DNA of 6,739 nt from Candidatus Avelusimicrobium ruminicola (GTDB lineage Bacteria > Elusimicrobiota > Elusimicrobia > Elusimicrobiales > Elusimicrobiaceae). A program made the translations under genes and the position numbers. The notes below the pieces were generated by a model, which was not told the DNA's origin, did not search any database, and was given only the letters and a program-made list of their open reading frames with translations. Shown one piece after another: positions 1 to 6,050 of this stretch; the first letter of the stretch is position 1; the number at the start of each line of letters is the position of its first letter. The stretch spans positions 1 through 6,739 of the forward strand of contig ONQH01000055.1 of assembly GCA_900319885.1 (NCBI GenBank), read 5' to 3'.

Positions 1-1209
1 GAACTGGCAGCGGCTACCGCCGAAAAAGAGGCACTGCTCGCCAAAAAAGATTTTGTAAAAGCCGCCGAGGCTAAAGACACCGAAGCCCGTCTGCGTGAAT
101 ATGTAGATCATTTGAAAAAGAAATGGCAGGAAGACCACGCCGCGCATACCCCCAAAGTGACGGAAGAAGATATTGCGTTGGTGGCTTCCAAATGGACGGG
201 TATCCCGGTGACGCGCCTGACGCAAAGCGAAACCGATAAAATTTTACACATGGAGGAACACCTCCACAAACGCATCATTGGGCAAGAAGACGCCGTCAAG
301 GCGGTTTCCCAGGCGATTCGCCGTAACCGTACCGGTCTGGGCAACCCCAATCGCCCGATTGGTGGGTTCTTATTCTTAGGACCTACCGGCGTAGGAAAAA
401 CGGAACTGGCCAAAAGTTTGGCGACCTTCCTCTTTGGGGACGAAGAAGCCATGATCCGTTTGGATATGTCGGAATACATGGAAAAATTTGCTGTCTCGCG
501 CCTGATCGGGGCGCCGCCCGGTTATGTGGGTTATGAAGAAGGCGGCCAACTGACCGAGGCTGTGCGCCGCCGCCCGTATAGCGTGGTGGTACTAGATGAA
601 TTGGAAAAGGCCCACCCGGATATTTACAATATCTTACTGCAAGTATTGGACGAAGGGGCGCTTAGCGACAATTTAGGCCACAAAGTCAGTTTCAAAAACT
701 GCGTAATCATCATGACCTCTAACGTAGGCGCGCGCGAAATTACCAACAAAGGCAATTCGCTCGGTTTTACCGCGCAACAATCGGCTGAAGAAGAATACAA
801 AGATATGCGCCAAAACGTGATGGACGAAGTCAAAAAGACCTTCAACCCGGAATTTATCAACCGTATTGATGAAATTGTCGTGTTCCACGCGCTCTCTAAA
901 GAGAACATTGGTGCCATTTTGGAAGTGGCGCTTAAAAAAGTGGACTACAAACTGGCCGACCGCCAACTGTCTATCAAACTCACCCAGGCCGCTAAAGATT
1001 ACTTAGTGGAAAAAGGATTTGATGCCAAGTTCGGCGCGCGCCCCTTACTGCGCACCATCCAGCGCGAACTGGAAGACCCGCTGGCTGAGTTTATCTTGGT
1101 CAGCCGCCCCAAATCGGGTGCGCACATTAAAGTAGATTTCGACAAAACCGCCGGAAAGTTAACGTTTGCTACCGCGGCAGCAGGAAAGAAAAAAACGGTA
1201 TCTCTCTAG
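1..1209 (+). CDS. clpC: ATP-dependent Clp protease ATP-binding subunit ClpC, C-terminal part (5' truncated)
   Basis: The reading frame is open from base 1, so the start lies upstream. 402 residues are visible of a family usually a little over 800 long; the N-domain and first AAA+ domain are missing. ClpC is a hexameric cytosolic unfoldase that feeds proteins to ClpP. The first ~45 visible residues are charged and helical and include a UVR-like motif (DF..AAE..D, about bases 49-81), typical of the ClpC middle domain. The second AAA+ domain follows: Walker A GPTGVGKT (379-402), pore-loop motif GYVGYEEGG, Walker B VVVLDE (583-600), sensor 1 MTSN, arginine finger in NPEFINR (Arg codon at 862) and sensor 2 GARP (1033-1044). 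The loop LGF at 760-768 sits where ClpP-docking loops occur and is absent from ClpB, which together with the UVR motif favours ClpC over ClpB. recA follows after 10 bases, so co-transcription is likely. Confidence 0.93.
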   Translation, partial: ELAAATAEKEALLAKKDFVKAAEAKDTEARLREYVDHLKKKWQEDHAAHTPKVTEEDIALVASKWTGIPVTRLTQSETDKILHMEEHLHKRIIGQEDAVKAVSQAIRRNRTGLGNPNRPIGGFLFLGPTGVGKTELAKSLATFLFGDEEAMIRLDMSEYMEKFAVSRLIGAPPGYVGYEEGGQLTEAVRRRPYSVVVLDELEKAHPDIYNILLQVLDEGALSDNLGHKVSFKNCVIIMTSNVGAREITNKGNSLGFTAQQSAEEEYKDMRQNVMDEVKKTFNPEFINRIDEIVVFHALSKENIGAILEVALKKVDYKLADRQLSIKLTQAAKDYLVEKGFDAKFGARPLLRTIQRELEDPLAEFILVSRPKSGAHIKVDFDKTAGKLTFATAAAGKKKTVSL

Positions 1210-1213
1210 GAGG
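1208..1213 (+). promoter_or_regulatory. Ribosome binding site of recA, overlapping the clpC stop
   Basis: A perfect AGGAGG core uses two bases of the clpC TAG stop codon (1207-1209) and lies six bases before the ATG at 1220. It decides the recA start. The same frame is open further upstream, from a TTG at 1166, but that start would lie within clpC and add 18 residues with no RecA counterpart. Confidence 0.9.
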
Positions 1214-1219
1214 ATTTAC

Positions 1220-2275
1220 ATGGACGCAAACAAACAAAAAGCGCTAGATTTAGCACTCGGCCAAATTGAAAAGGCCTTTGGCAAAGAAGCCATTTGCAAA
1301 CTGGGCGGCGGTTCCGTACAAAAAGTGGAAGCCATCCCCACCGGTGCCTTATCGTTGGACTTGGCCCTAGGGGTAGGCGGTCTGCCGCGCGGGCGCGTAA
1401 TTGAAATTTACGGGCCGGAAGCCGGCGGTAAAACGACGTTATCCCTGCATGTAGCGGCGCAAACCCAAAAAATGGGCGGCACCGTAGCCTTTATTGACGC
1501 GGAACACGCGCTGGACCCCGTTTACGCCCAGCATTTAGGGGTAAACGTGGACGAACTCTTGGTTTCTCAGCCCGATTCCGGCGAACAAGCGTTGGAAATC
1601 GCGGAAAAATTGGTCCGCTCCGGCGCGATTGATTTAATTATTGTGGACTCCGTAGCCGCCCTCGTGCCGCAAGCCGAAATTGAAGGCGAAATGGGCGACG
1701 CCCACGTAGGGTTGCAAGCGCGCTTGATGAGTCAGGCACTTCGCAAACTGACCAGCATTTTGAATAAAACCAAAACCAGCATCATCTTCATCAACCAGTT
1801 GCGCCAGAAAATCGGGATTATGTTCGGCAACCCGGAAACTACTCCCGGCGGCTTGGCCTTAAAATTCTACGCTTCTGTGCGTATTGATGTGCGCCGCATT
1901 GAGAACCTTAAAAAAGGCGACGAGGTCATCGGTACCCGCGTGCGCGCCAAAGTAACTAAAAACAAAGTAGCGCCGCCTTACCGCCAAGCCGAATTTACCA
2001 TGATTTTAGGCCAAGGCATTAGCCGCGAAGCGTGCATCTTGGATAAAGGCGTGGAAGCCGGCATCATTGAAAAAAGCGGCAGTTGGTTCCTCTATGGCGA
2101 CGAGAAATTGGGCCAAGGCGCCGAAAACGCCCGCCAGTACCTCAAGGATAATCCGCAATTAGCCGACGAGTTAGAAGACAAACTCTACGTGAAATACTTG
2201 GGTATTCACTACAACGGCAAACAGGCGGCCGAGCCCAAAGAAGAAACCGCCAAAAAAGCCAAAGCCGCTAAATAA
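1220..2275 (+). CDS. recA: Recombinase RecA
   Basis: RecA is the ATP-dependent DNA strand-exchange protein that forms filaments on single-stranded DNA, drives recombinational repair and, where a LexA system exists, triggers its self-cleavage. The product is 351 residues, the usual family size. Visible landmarks are Walker [10 protein letters not shown] at residues 65-73 (Lys71, Thr72), the catalytic Glu95 in DAEHALDP, Walker B IIVDS with Asp143, and Gln193 in FINQLRQK. The DNA-binding L2 region [11 protein letters not shown] follows. Each catalytic position is one less than in E. coli RecA, supporting the ATG at 1220. The P-loop has Ala-Gly where most RecAs have Ser-Ser; the GxxxxGKT frame is intact. 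The C-terminal tail is Lys/Ala-rich, with six lysines in the last 13 residues, unlike the acidic tail of E. coli. The gene is the last of a clpC-recA unit and ends before a strong terminator. I found no obvious SOS box just upstream. Confidence 0.98.
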   Translation: MDANKQKALDLALGQIEKAFGKEAICKLGGGSVQKVEAIPTGALSLDLALGVGGLPRGRVIEIYGPEAGGKTTLSLHVAAQTQKMGGTVAFIDAEHALDPVYAQHLGVNVDELLVSQPDSGEQALEIAEKLVRSGAIDLIIVDSVAALVPQAEIEGEMGDAHVGLQARLMSQALRKLTSILNKTKTSIIFINQLRQKIGIMFGNPETTPGGLALKFYASVRIDVRRIENLKKGDEVIGTRVRAKVTKNKVAPPYRQAEFTMILGQGISREACILDKGVEAGIIEKSGSWFLYGDEKLGQGAENARQYLKDNPQLADELEDKLYVKYLGIHYNGKQAAEPKEETAKKAKAAK

Positions 2276-2292
2276 AATTGGTTTAGACAAAC

Positions 2293-2324
2293 AAATCCCC
2301 CGGCCAAACGCCGGGGGATTTTTT
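2293..2324 (+). terminator. Strong intrinsic terminator after recA
   Basis: A perfect 12-bp stem (2293-2304 with 2310-2321, core CCCCCGGC/GCCGGGGG) closes a 5-base loop. A T-run covers 2319-2324. It begins 17 bases after the recA stop. The A-run on the 5' side of the stem pairs with part of the T-run. It should end clpC-recA transcription before the xer promoter. Confidence 0.93.
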
Positions 2325-2352
2325 GACCACACTGTCCGCTAAAATCTATAAT
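2323..2352 (+). promoter_or_regulatory. Sigma70-type promoter of the xer gene, predicted leaderless
   Basis: The -35 box is TTGACC (2323-2328), one base from consensus. An 18-base spacer follows, then a perfect -10 box TATAAT (2347-2352). Six bases (ACTGGT) separate the -10 box from the xer ATG at 2359, so the usual start of transcription falls on or next to the A of that ATG. No Shine-Dalgarno is present, as expected for a leaderless mRNA. The -35 box shares two T residues with the terminator tract of recA. Confidence 0.8.
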
Positions 2353-2358
2353 ACTGGT

Positions 2359-3246
2359 ATGGACTCGTACCTCTTAGATGATTTCAAAAGCCACATGTCC
2401 TTTGAACGCCAACTCTCCAACGCCACGATTGAAGCGTACGGGAGCGACGTGGATTCCTTTTTGCAATACTGTGAGGCAGCCGAGCAAAACCCGCTAACCG
2501 CTACGGCAGAATTTATGGAGCAATACCATACCCAACTGCGCGAAATTGAACAACTGGCCCCCGCCAGTATTTTCCGCAAACTGGAAGCGGTGAAATGCTT
2601 TTACCGGTTTTTAATTACCGAAGGTCGCATCAATGAAGACCCCACCCGTTTTGTAAAATCTGCCAAGCGCACGCTTAAAATGCCGCAGCAACTCTCGCGC
2701 GAGGAGATGAACCGCTTGCTATCCTTCCCCGCCAAAACGTTTGAAGAATTGCGTACCGTTACGATTATTGACCTACTCTACGCCGCCGGCCTGCGCGTAA
2801 GCGAACTGATTGGGCTAAGGCTGGAGAACGTAAACCTCAAAGAAGGATGGGTACTGGCCTTTGGCAAAGGCAGTAAACAACGCTTTGTACCTATTCACCA
2901 CGAGGCCTGCGCGCGTATCCAAACCTATCTGGAGGCCCGCGAAAAACATTTCTTCGGGCGCGAAGTTTCCAGCGAGTTATTTCTCAATAACCGCGGTACC
3001 AAGTTAAGCCGCATAACCGTATGGAAAGACCTGGCCGCCCTGGGGCGTAAAGCCAACATTTCTACGCCGCTCCACCCGCACTTGTTTCGGCATACGTTTG
3101 CTTCGCACCTGTTACAAGGCGGGGCCGATTTGCGTAGCCTGCAGGAAATGCTGGGCCACGCAGACCTGTCCACCACGCAAATTTATACGCATTTGGATGT
3201 GCGGGACCTCAAGACAAAACACAAAAAATACCACCCCCACAGTTGA
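2359..3246 (+). CDS. xerD: Site-specific tyrosine recombinase, XerC/XerD family (XerD-like)
   Basis: Xer recombinases resolve chromosome dimers at dif during division, by strand cleavage through a 3'-phosphotyrosyl bond. The product is 295 residues, close to E. coli XerD (298). Residues 1 to about 90 form the SAM-like N-terminal DNA-binding domain (for example SNATIEAYGSDVDSFL). The rest is the catalytic domain with all active-site residues: Arg146 (GLRVSEL), Lys170 (GKGSKQR), His241 and Arg244 (HLFRH), His267 (GHADLSTTQIYTH) and nucleophile Tyr276. Their spacing matches E. coli XerD within one residue. The ATG at 2359 is chosen because the N-terminus then matches the family; the in-frame TTG at 2323 lies inside the terminator and promoter. 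The GHADLSTTQIYTH motif leans towards XerD, but XerC cannot be excluded, nor a single-recombinase system. The last four residues (HPHS) and stop are encoded by the first copy of a 48-bp repeat that recurs 160 bp downstream. Confidence 0.93.
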   Translation: MDSYLLDDFKSHMSFERQLSNATIEAYGSDVDSFLQYCEAAEQNPLTATAEFMEQYHTQLREIEQLAPASIFRKLEAVKCFYRFLITEGRINEDPTRFVKSAKRTLKMPQQLSREEMNRLLSFPAKTFEELRTVTIIDLLYAAGLRVSELIGLRLENVNLKEGWVLAFGKGSKQRFVPIHHEACARIQTYLEAREKHFFGREVSSELFLNNRGTKLSRITVWKDLAALGRKANISTPLHPHLFRHTFASHLLQGGADLRSLQEMLGHADLSTTQIYTHLDVRDLKTKHKKYHPHS

Positions 3247-3278
3247 TTTCTTCCTAATTTGACGTATTTCGTTGTTGC
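3231..3278. repeat. 48-bp direct repeat, copy 1 (overlaps the end of xer)
   Basis: This 48-bp segment, starting CCACCCCCACAGTTGATTTC, recurs without mismatch at 3391-3438, a period of 160 bp. It begins at the last base of the xer Tyr291 codon, encodes His-Pro-His-Ser and the TGA stop, then runs 32 bases into the gap. The bases just outside both ends differ between copies, so the repeat boundaries are sharp. It carries the motif TAATTTGACGTA at 3255-3266. Confidence 0.95.
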
Positions 3279-3371
3279 TCAGTTGCTCGAATACCTCCGC
3301 CCTTACGGGCGCGTGCCGCCAGTATACTTCGCAACTTCTCGCCTAGAACTACGTCAAATTATTTTGAAATC
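3245..3371. repeat. Long imperfect palindrome A (structured intergenic repeat)
   Basis: The outer arms are 3245-3270 and 3346-3371. GATTTC pairs with GAAATC, a 4x4 internal loop follows, TAATTTGACGTA (3255-3266) pairs perfectly with TACGTCAAATTA (3350-3361), and after one mismatch TTC pairs with GAA. Inside the 75-base loop are smaller stems: GTTGC (3282-3286) with GCAAC (3331-3335), ATAC (3291-3294) with GTAT (3322-3325) as an alternative helix, and a local hairpin CGCCC-TTAC-GGGCG (3298-3311). It could be a structured transcript end for xer, a MITE-like remnant or a dispersed repeat; there is no T-tract for a standard terminator and no coding frame. Confidence 0.75.
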
Positions 3372-3430
3372 CCTTCTCTTCAGCGTCTAGCCACCCCCAC
3401 AGTTGATTTCTTCCTAATTTGACGTATTTC
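3346..3430. repeat. Alternative palindrome B, sharing the middle arm of palindrome A
   Basis: The arm at 3346-3371 pairs equally well with 3405-3430 in the second copy of the direct repeat. It uses the same helices (GAA/TTC, TACGTCAAATTA/TAATTTGACGTA at 3415-3426, GAAATC/GATTTC) and a 33-base loop (3372-3404). Because the middle arm can pair only one way at a time, A and B are mutually exclusive folds in a transcript or extruded strand. Confidence 0.7.
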
Positions 3431-3438
3431 GTTGTTGC
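3391..3438. repeat. 48-bp direct repeat, copy 2
   Basis: This is an exact copy of 3231-3278, 160 bp downstream, and includes a duplicate of the last 16 bases of the xer reading frame (no longer coding here). The 112 bp between the copies plus one copy make a 160-bp unit, of which about 1.3 are present. The remaining gap to leuS (3439-3510) holds only the leuS promoter region. Confidence 0.95.
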
Positions 3439-3498
3439 ACTGGCAAAGCGATCCATCCTGTATTGCCAAAAGTACCTATACGCCGGCATTAAATTTAG

Positions 3499-3504
3499 TA
3501 CAAT
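3499..3504 (+). promoter_or_regulatory. Probable -10 box of leuS, predicted leaderless
   Basis: TACAAT matches five of six consensus bases and lies six bases (AGAAAT) before the leuS ATG at 3511, the same geometry as the xer promoter. No Shine-Dalgarno precedes the ATG. I see no convincing -35 box at the normal distance; TTGCCA at 3463-3468 is too far upstream (30-base spacer). The upstream DNA is A/T-rich (3489-3500). Confidence 0.55.
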
Positions 3505-3510
3505 AGAAAT

Positions 3511-6018
3511 ATGAACGATTTTCCTTCTATTGACAAAAAACAACAAGCCCGCTGGGAAGAGGCCCACCTCTTTGCCAGTCCCCGCACCCCCGGTGCCAAG
3601 AAATTTTATTGTTTAGATATGTTCCCGTATCCGTCGGGCGCGGGCCTGCACGTAGGCCACCCGGAAGGCTATACCGCTTCCGATATTCTCACCCGCTACA
3701 AACGCATGAACGGATACAGCGTACTGCACCCGATGGGGTGGGACGCGTTTGGCTTGCCGGCCGAAAACTACGCCATTGCTACCGGCGTACATCCGCGCAT
3801 TACCACGCAAAAAAATATTGATAACTTTAGAAGGCAAATCAAATCCATCGGCTTGGCGTACGATTGGTCGCGCGAAGTAGATACTACCGACCCGAATTAC
3901 TATAAATGGACCCAATGGATTTTCTTGCAACTGTTCAAAAAAGGCCTCGCCTACGAGTCTACCGTACCGATAAACTGGTGTCCGTCCTGCAAAACGGGCC
4001 TAGCCAACGAAGAAGTTTTTAACGGCAAGTGTGAACGCTGCGGCCACGACATTGAACGCAAGGCCCTACGCCAATGGATTTTGAAAATTACCGACTATGC
4101 CGAAAAATTGCTGGAAGGATTAGATAAGTTAGACTGGCCGGAAAGCACGCTTACGATGCAGAAAAACTGGATCGGTAAGAGCCAAGGGGCCAACGTGATT
4201 TTCAAACTGGACGGATTTGACGATACGCTTACCGTATTTACCACCCGCCCGGATACGCTTTTCGGCGCTACGTATATGGTCGTTTCGCCGGAACATCCCA
4301 TTTTGGAGAAAATTGTCACGCCCGAACAAAAAGCCGCAGTGGCCGCTTATCAAAAAGAAGCCGCCAAGAAGAGCGACTTAGAACGCGGGGAACTCAATAA
4401 AGAAAAAACCGGTGTATTTACCGGCGCGTATGCCATTAACCCCGTTAACGGCGTTAAAATCCCCGTTTGGACCAGCGATTACGTGCTGATGGGCTACGGG
4501 ACCGGTGCCATTATGGCCGTACCCGCGCACGACGAGCGCGACTATGCCTTTGCCAAAAAATTCGGTCTTAAAATTATTGAAGTCATTAAAAGCGAACAAG
4601 GCGTTGACAAAGAAGCCTTCACCGGCGACGGCGAACTGGTCAATTCCGGGTTCTTAAACGGCCTTCGCGTCAAAGAAAGTAAAGCCAAAATGATTGCCTG
4701 GCTAAGCGAGCACAACGTCGGCAACGCCAAAACCACCTACAAACTGCGCGACTGGGTATTTGCCCGCCAACGCTATTGGGGCGAACCGATCCCCGTGGTG
4801 CATTGTGACAAATGCGGCGTAGTGCCGCTGCCGGAAAGCGAACTGCCACTGACGCTGCCACAAGTAGAAAAATTTGAACCGTCCGGCACGGGTGAATCCC
4901 CGTTGGCCACGGTAACCGATTGGGTCAACACGACCTGTCCGCATTGTGGCGGCCCCGCCAAGCGCGAAACCAACACTATGCCCCAATGGGCCGGTTCGTG
5001 CTGGTACTATTTGCGCTATATGGATCCGCACAATGATAAAGCCCTCGTGGACCCGGCCTTGGAAAAAGCCTGGGGCCCGGTGGACTGCTATATCGGCGGC
5101 GCGGAACACGCGGTATTACACTTGCTCTACGCCCGTTTTTGGCACCGCGTGCTGTTTGATTTAGGCGTTCTTTCCCACCCGGAACCGTTCCAAAAATTAC
5201 GCCACCAAGGCATGATTTTGGCGTTTTCCTACCGGGATAAAATGGGCAACTATCACGCCTATGACGAAATTGATTTCAAAGACGGCAAAGCCTTCTTAAA
5301 AACCACCGGCGAAGAACTTTCTTCCATGGTGGAAAAGATGAGTAAATCCAAGAAGAACGTCATCAACCCCGACGAAATTTTGAACCAGTACGGGGCGGAT
5401 GCCTTCCGCATGTACGAAATGTTTATGGGCCCGTTTGACGCCCAAAAACCCTGGGACATGAAAGGCATTGAAGGCATTAACCGCTTCTTAAAACGCATTT
5501 ACGCCTGGAGCGAAAGCGTGACATTTACTAAAGAGGCCGAACCGAAGAAAAGTGCTATTTTACTCAACCAAACCATCGCCAAAGTGGCGGATGATATTGA
5601 GAACTTGCGCTTTAATACCGCCATTTCGGCCCTGATGGTGTTATTTAATGACCTGAGCAAACTGCCCGGCGTCACGCAAGAAACGTTCCAAAAATTTATC
5701 CAAATCTTACACCCGTTTGCCCCCCACCTTACGGAAGAAATCTGGCAGCAAAAAGGCTACGAAGGCTTTGTGCTTAACTCCACATGGCCCGTTGCAGACA
5801 AAGCCTTGTTGCAAGATGACACCGTGGATATGGGCGTGCAAATTAACGGCAAAGTGCGCGAACGCTTGCTCATTTCCCGCAATGCGCCGCGCGAAGAAAT
5901 TGAACAACAAGCCTTGGCCAGTGCCAAAGTGCAAAGTTACTTAAAAGAATTGGAAATTAAAAAAGTAATTGTGGTGCCCGGCCGCATGGTCAGCATTGTG
6001 GCGGCTCCCAAAAAATAA
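3511..6018 (+). CDS. leuS: Leucyl-tRNA synthetase
   Basis: Class I aminoacyl-tRNA synthetase that charges tRNA-Leu with leucine in the cytoplasm and hydrolyses mischarged products. The product is 835 residues, in the normal bacterial range. Visible in order are the HIGH-class motif HVGH at residues 47-50 and a zinc-binding Cys4 knuckle (Cys157, 160, 174, 177). The CP1 editing domain has the threonine-rich TTRPDT (244-249) and GTGAIMAVPAHDERD with Asp341. A second Cys pair set follows (Cys432/435 and Cys476/479), then MPQWAGSCWYYLRY, KMSKS at 609-613, the helical anticodon-binding domain and a C-terminal domain (VQINGKVRERL). The N-terminus begins only a few residues before the conserved KKQQARWEE segment, so the ATG at 3511 is firmly placed although it lacks a Shine-Dalgarno. 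It heads a leuS-lptE-holA cluster. No T-box leader is visible upstream. Confidence 0.98.
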   Translation: MNDFPSIDKKQQARWEEAHLFASPRTPGAKKFYCLDMFPYPSGAGLHVGHPEGYTASDILTRYKRMNGYSVLHPMGWDAFGLPAENYAIATGVHPRITTQKNIDNFRRQIKSIGLAYDWSREVDTTDPNYYKWTQWIFLQLFKKGLAYESTVPINWCPSCKTGLANEEVFNGKCERCGHDIERKALRQWILKITDYAEKLLEGLDKLDWPESTLTMQKNWIGKSQGANVIFKLDGFDDTLTVFTTRPDTLFGATYMVVSPEHPILEKIVTPEQKAAVAAYQKEAAKKSDLERGELNKEKTGVFTGAYAINPVNGVKIPVWTSDYVLMGYGTGAIMAVPAHDERDYAFAKKFGLKIIEVIKSEQGVDKEAFTGDGELVNSGFLNGLRVKESKAKMIAWLSEHNVGNAKTTYKLRDWVFARQRYWGEPIPVVHCDKCGVVPLPESELPLTLPQVEKFEPSGTGESPLATVTDWVNTTCPHCGGPAKRETNTMPQWAGSCWYYLRYMDPHNDKALVDPALEKAWGPVDCYIGGAEHAVLHLLYARFWHRVLFDLGVLSHPEPFQKLRHQGMILAFSYRDKMGNYHAYDEIDFKDGKAFLKTTGEELSSMVEKMSKSKKNVINPDEILNQYGADAFRMYEMFMGPFDAQKPWDMKGIEGINRFLKRIYAWSESVTFTKEAEPKKSAILLNQTIAKVADDIENLRFNTAISALMVLFNDLSKLPGVTQETFQKFIQILHPFAPHLTEEIWQQKGYEGFVLNSTWPVADKALLQDDTVDMGVQINGKVRERLLISRNAPREEIEQQALASAKVQSYLKELEIKKVIVVPGRMVSIVAAPKK

Positions 6019-6021
6019 CAC

Positions 6022-6034
6022 GGCCCAACGGGCC
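6022..6034 (+). other. Small hairpin in the leuS-lptE gap
   Basis: GGCCC (6022-6026) pairs with GGGCC (6030-6034) around the loop AAC, in the 32-base gap between leuS and lptE. No T-run follows, so it is not an intrinsic terminator. It might influence mRNA stability or translation of lptE, whose ribosome site begins six bases later. It could also be chance. Confidence 0.35.
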
Positions 6035-6039
6035 TGAGC

Positions 6040-6045
6040 GGAGGA
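6040..6045 (+). promoter_or_regulatory. Ribosome binding site of the lptE-like gene
   Basis: GGAGGA is a strong Shine-Dalgarno, with the GGAGG core six bases before the ATG at 6051. It contrasts with the absence of such a site before xer and leuS and fits a gene inside a polycistronic mRNA. Confidence 0.88.
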
Positions 6046-6050
6046 AACGT

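Noticed and set aside
108..479. 123-residue minus-strand reading frame
   Set aside because: It lies opposite the conserved ClpC AAA+ region with no recognisable motifs; a codon shadow.
1166..1219. Upstream TTG start for recA
   Set aside because: It would overlap clpC by over 40 bases and add 18 residues absent from RecA proteins; the AGGAGG site and E. coli-like residue numbering fix the start at 1220.
3255..3361. Canonical dif or integron attC site
   Set aside because: The inverted 12-mers are too far apart for an 11-6-11 dif core and do not resemble known dif half-sites. The GTTRRRY/RYYYAAC core pair of attC is not present in the right places.
3231..3438. CRISPR-like repeat pair
   Set aside because: Only two copies are present, the unit between them is 112 bp, the repeat overlaps a coding end, and the interior has arms complementary to the repeat itself. 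None of this fits a CRISPR array.
3247..3510. T-box or other riboswitch leader for leuS
   Set aside because: I see no T-box core motif and no intrinsic terminator before leuS, and the -10-like box six bases before the ATG leaves no leader RNA.
3349..3567. 72-residue reading frame on the minus strand across the repeat and leuS start
   Set aside because: It runs through repeat copy 2, the leuS promoter and the leuS N-terminus, shows no family features and has no convincing ribosome site; treated as chance.
4702..5109. 135-residue minus-strand reading frame
   Set aside because: It lies entirely inside leuS, in a region encoding conserved leucyl-tRNA synthetase sequence; its composition is that of a codon shadow.
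6022..6034. Terminator between leuS and lptE
   Set aside because: The stem is only 5 bp with a 3-base loop and no T-run follows; gene order and spacing favour read-through.
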